Below are positions 61,931 to 64,000 of a DNA stretch of 64,000 bases, one piece after another. Source of the stretch: Opisthorchis felineus (Eukaryota; Platyhelminthes; Trematoda; Opisthorchiida; Opisthorchiidae); assembly GCA_004794785.1 (NCBI GenBank), contig SJOL01005577.1:215038-279037 (forward strand), read 5' to 3'. The translations under genes were made by a program, and so were the position numbers. Within the stretch, counting starts at the first letter, position 1. Every line of letters begins with the position of its first letter. The notes below the pieces were generated by a model that made no database searches, was not told the origin of the DNA, and was given only the letters and a program-made list of their open reading frames with translations.

Positions 61931-62098
61931 ATAAGTGGCTCAGTGGTTAAAACTCGAATTTACCGACCGCAAGGTCTGCGGTTCGAACCCAATCTCTGCA
62001 TTTCGACTGTTCCTGTCTAGACTTGGACAACCTGAAAGTATCTCAGCCCTTGTACTTCCTTCGGGTGACATGACAGCTAGGCACCGGAAGGGTGTTGC
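61931..62098 (+). mobile_element. tRNA-derived SINE, family A (copy 2)
   Basis: A box TGGCTCAGTGG (61936-61946), identical to copy 1, and B box GGTTCGAACCC (61980-61990). The body matches copy 1 (TCCTGTCTAGACTTGGACAA, CTTCCTTCGGGTGACATGA, AGCTAGGCACCGGAAGGG). The acceptor-like pairing of copy 1 is lost. A TTA repeat follows at about 62135-62155 and may be the SINE tail. Confidence 0.85.
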
Positions 62099-64000
62099 AG
62101 CTGGACGATTATTTGTTAGTATGCTTACGACCGATTATTATTATTATTTATTATATAGGTAGGAGATGTTATTTTATCGGTTTTGTATGGTTTGGTCACA
62201 CTTCCAGCATATTTGACTGCATAGACTAAGTGACAGTGAGATAATGCTGCCAGGTGGACCCCAATCATTGAATGGAAGCATTTTCAACGGATTTGTACAC
62301 GAGTTATTCTCAAAACGAAATATGGTAGATTGCAAAACCACTACCCCGTATATATAATCATTTATTTCACCTGAGAAATCTCACAAAGAGGACCAGTGTT
62401 CTGACGAGCTTGCAAATTTTTATCACAACACCACCACTCGACACCTACTCACAAATCTGATGATAGATTTCCGGTGCGCTCGATGAAAGTTGTAAAGTAC
62501 GTGGTTGCAGAGCATCCAGTTTCTTAATTTTCCCCAACTTTCCCGGCTATTAAGGTTCAATAACTTCGGTTGAGTTCACTCGCTCACTTTGATTGTTACG
62601 CCTCAGAGTTGCTTATTGTGCGGAGTAAAGGTGAATTCTGGTGTTCTAATCTCTGAGTCTGATTATTTGGTTGCAGAGGTTTCGCGTCACCAGTCGATGT
62701 GACGTCATCAGTGCGTAGTACCGTACAGTACTGTGCAATGATGATGTCACATCGTCTGGTGAAGAAAGACTTGCAACCGAATGGCCAGTCTCAGCGAACA
62801 GAACACTAGTCATTTATAACGCTTGGGCCACCAACATTGCTCTCATTGGCAAAGATAAAATTATCAGCTGGATGCAGCTCTATCGGCCAGTTAACTGGAG
62901 CAACCTTTTCGCCTTTTAAATTTCCAGCCTAGAAAGAAAAAAGGTTATCTTAAAGAGTCTTCTCGCCCCATCGATACGAAAACGTAAAAAATGCCCTTTT
63001 TGAGATCTCTTAAAGGCATCATACCATTCCACTATGTCGTGGTATCGATGCCTACCGACTTAGATTTTTGGTGCAGTTGCGGCCTTTTTCTCTCAGGGCG
63101 CAGATGTCTATCCTTCCGAGACAGTTCATCTGATTAAAAAGCACCGTAGAATACGTCACCAGTAGACTGTTAGCATGATGTTGGTGCTTTGGCATCAACC
63201 CGAATGTGAGTCACGCCAATCAAAGCGTCGGATACGGTCGCGCTTTTGCGTCACTGTGGCCTACGCAGTTGGCTCAACAGTACATCCGGCGTGCAAGTGC
63301 GTGAGCAGTTGAGCCACGGCAACTACCGCGCACACGGCTGTTGAGATGACGACTACCTGGGTTGAAGCCTCTTGAATTTTAGTGGAGCCATGGCAACTTT
63401 GGGGAAGGGCGACAGCAGCGTGAGCAATAGACTGTGGGGTGGGGGGTGGGGAATCGGCCGGTGCCAGTGTAATCCAACGAGGAAGGTTGGGACGCCAAAG
63501 ACCCTCAGCGCGCATCCTGGTAGAGGAAGACATGCTACGACGATTCGCTCAGATGTGGATTATTGGTTGGGTTTGCGTGCAACAACTTAGTGAATAGAAT
63601 CATTCAAGCCAGCAGAAAAAAGCAGACTCATAGTCTTTACTGTCACAGGCATTCTCGGAAGGAATTACTCATTGGGTTTTGGAGGGAGCCAACACGTTCG
63701 TACTGGTTCTTCCCGAAACATGATGAGTGATGATCGATGCGAGACAACTGTGGCTTGTTGATAAAATTAGCAGATTGTTGACCTACTCACGCACATGAGG
63801 ACTGTATGGCAATCACTCTGTATACGATATACATACAGTGAAATATGGAATGGCGCGATGAAAATATATGTGAGCCGTGAAGTCATGGCTGTACCTAGTA
63901 TACCACACAGAGATCTTACTAAGTACTTGAATGGGTGGGAACTTTTGTTGACCTTTTCGTGATAATAGTGACCCATTTGAGCACATGGGGTCTACTTGAA
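62099..64000. other. Putative intron or intergenic, with fold-back element
   Basis: Besides the fold-back at 62669-62778 nothing is recognised. The GC-rich 63180-63560 region carries short open frames on both strands without known domains. Confidence 0.45.
62669..62778. repeat. 110-bp imperfect palindrome (fold-back)
   Basis: GGTTGCA (62669) pairs with TTGCAACC ending at 62778. Inside, CACCAGTCGATGTGACGTCA on the left faces TGATGTCACATCGTCTGGTG on the right, with two mismatches in 20. The centre AGTAC...GTACT also pairs. The arms thus pair nearly throughout with a very small loop. Possible MITE or long hairpin RNA. Confidence 0.8.

Noticed and set aside
60391..64000. A homeodomain exon for the eh1-bearing gene
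   Set aside because: I looked on the plus strand for a WFQNRR-type segment and found none, so the homeodomain, if any, is outside the window.
1..64000. CRISPR arrays, operons, bacterial promoters or integrated phage
   Set aside because: The spliced dynein gene and retroelements show this is eukaryotic DNA; no such structures are present.

Overview
The window looks like flatworm genomic DNA, most likely from a digenean trematode. It has long introns, GT-AG splice sites, moderate GC, no operons, tRNA-derived SINEs, a decayed endonuclease/reverse-transcriptase LINE, and short dispersed repeats with hammerhead-ribozyme cores, a pairing known from trematode genomes. The species cannot be named from sequence alone; the GC seems too high for a schistosome, so a liver- or lung-fluke-type worm is my guess (inference).

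Bases 1-23727 (+ strand) hold the 3' half of one gene, an axonemal dynein heavy chain of the outer-arm gamma type (DNAH5/DNAH8-like). Twelve exons join in frame into a 1,901-residue C-terminal fragment running from just before AAA4 (P-loop intact) through the stalk with its microtubule-binding tip, AAA5, AAA6 and the C-terminal domain to a natural stop. Its oddest feature is a 57-residue glycine-rich insert in AAA6. The introns carry repeats: a hammerhead-element head, a LINE 3' end, two SINE copies, the most complete hammerhead core, and an inverted repeat.

Bases 23728-59826 are gene-poor and full of transposon remains: a tRNA-derived SINE (25573), hammerhead-type repeats (26163, 27466, 28300, 35292, 49112, 57765), a nearly full-length but broken LINE on the minus strand (28885-31620), a pogo/Tigger-type DDxD transposase pseudogene on the minus strand (49745-50830), a possible transposase helix-turn-helix remnant (53150-53390) and another SINE (55331). 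Between 35.9 and 49.1 kb I recognise no gene.

Bases 59827-60390 look like the first coding exon of a second gene: 188 codons with a good start context, an eh1-type repressor motif (LKFGVDAIL) and a clean splice donor. This suggests an NKL-class homeobox gene (HLX/TLX-like) whose homeodomain lies beyond the window. The last 3.6 kb would be its first intron; it holds a SINE copy and a striking 110-bp fold-back.

The most notable system is the hammerhead-bearing repeat family. At least seven loci on both strands carry variants of a core CTGATGAG / stem II / CGAAA / short stem III / GTC or GTA, followed by a hairpin found in most copies. Two loci are inverted or nested composites, and one copy sits in sense orientation inside a dynein intron.
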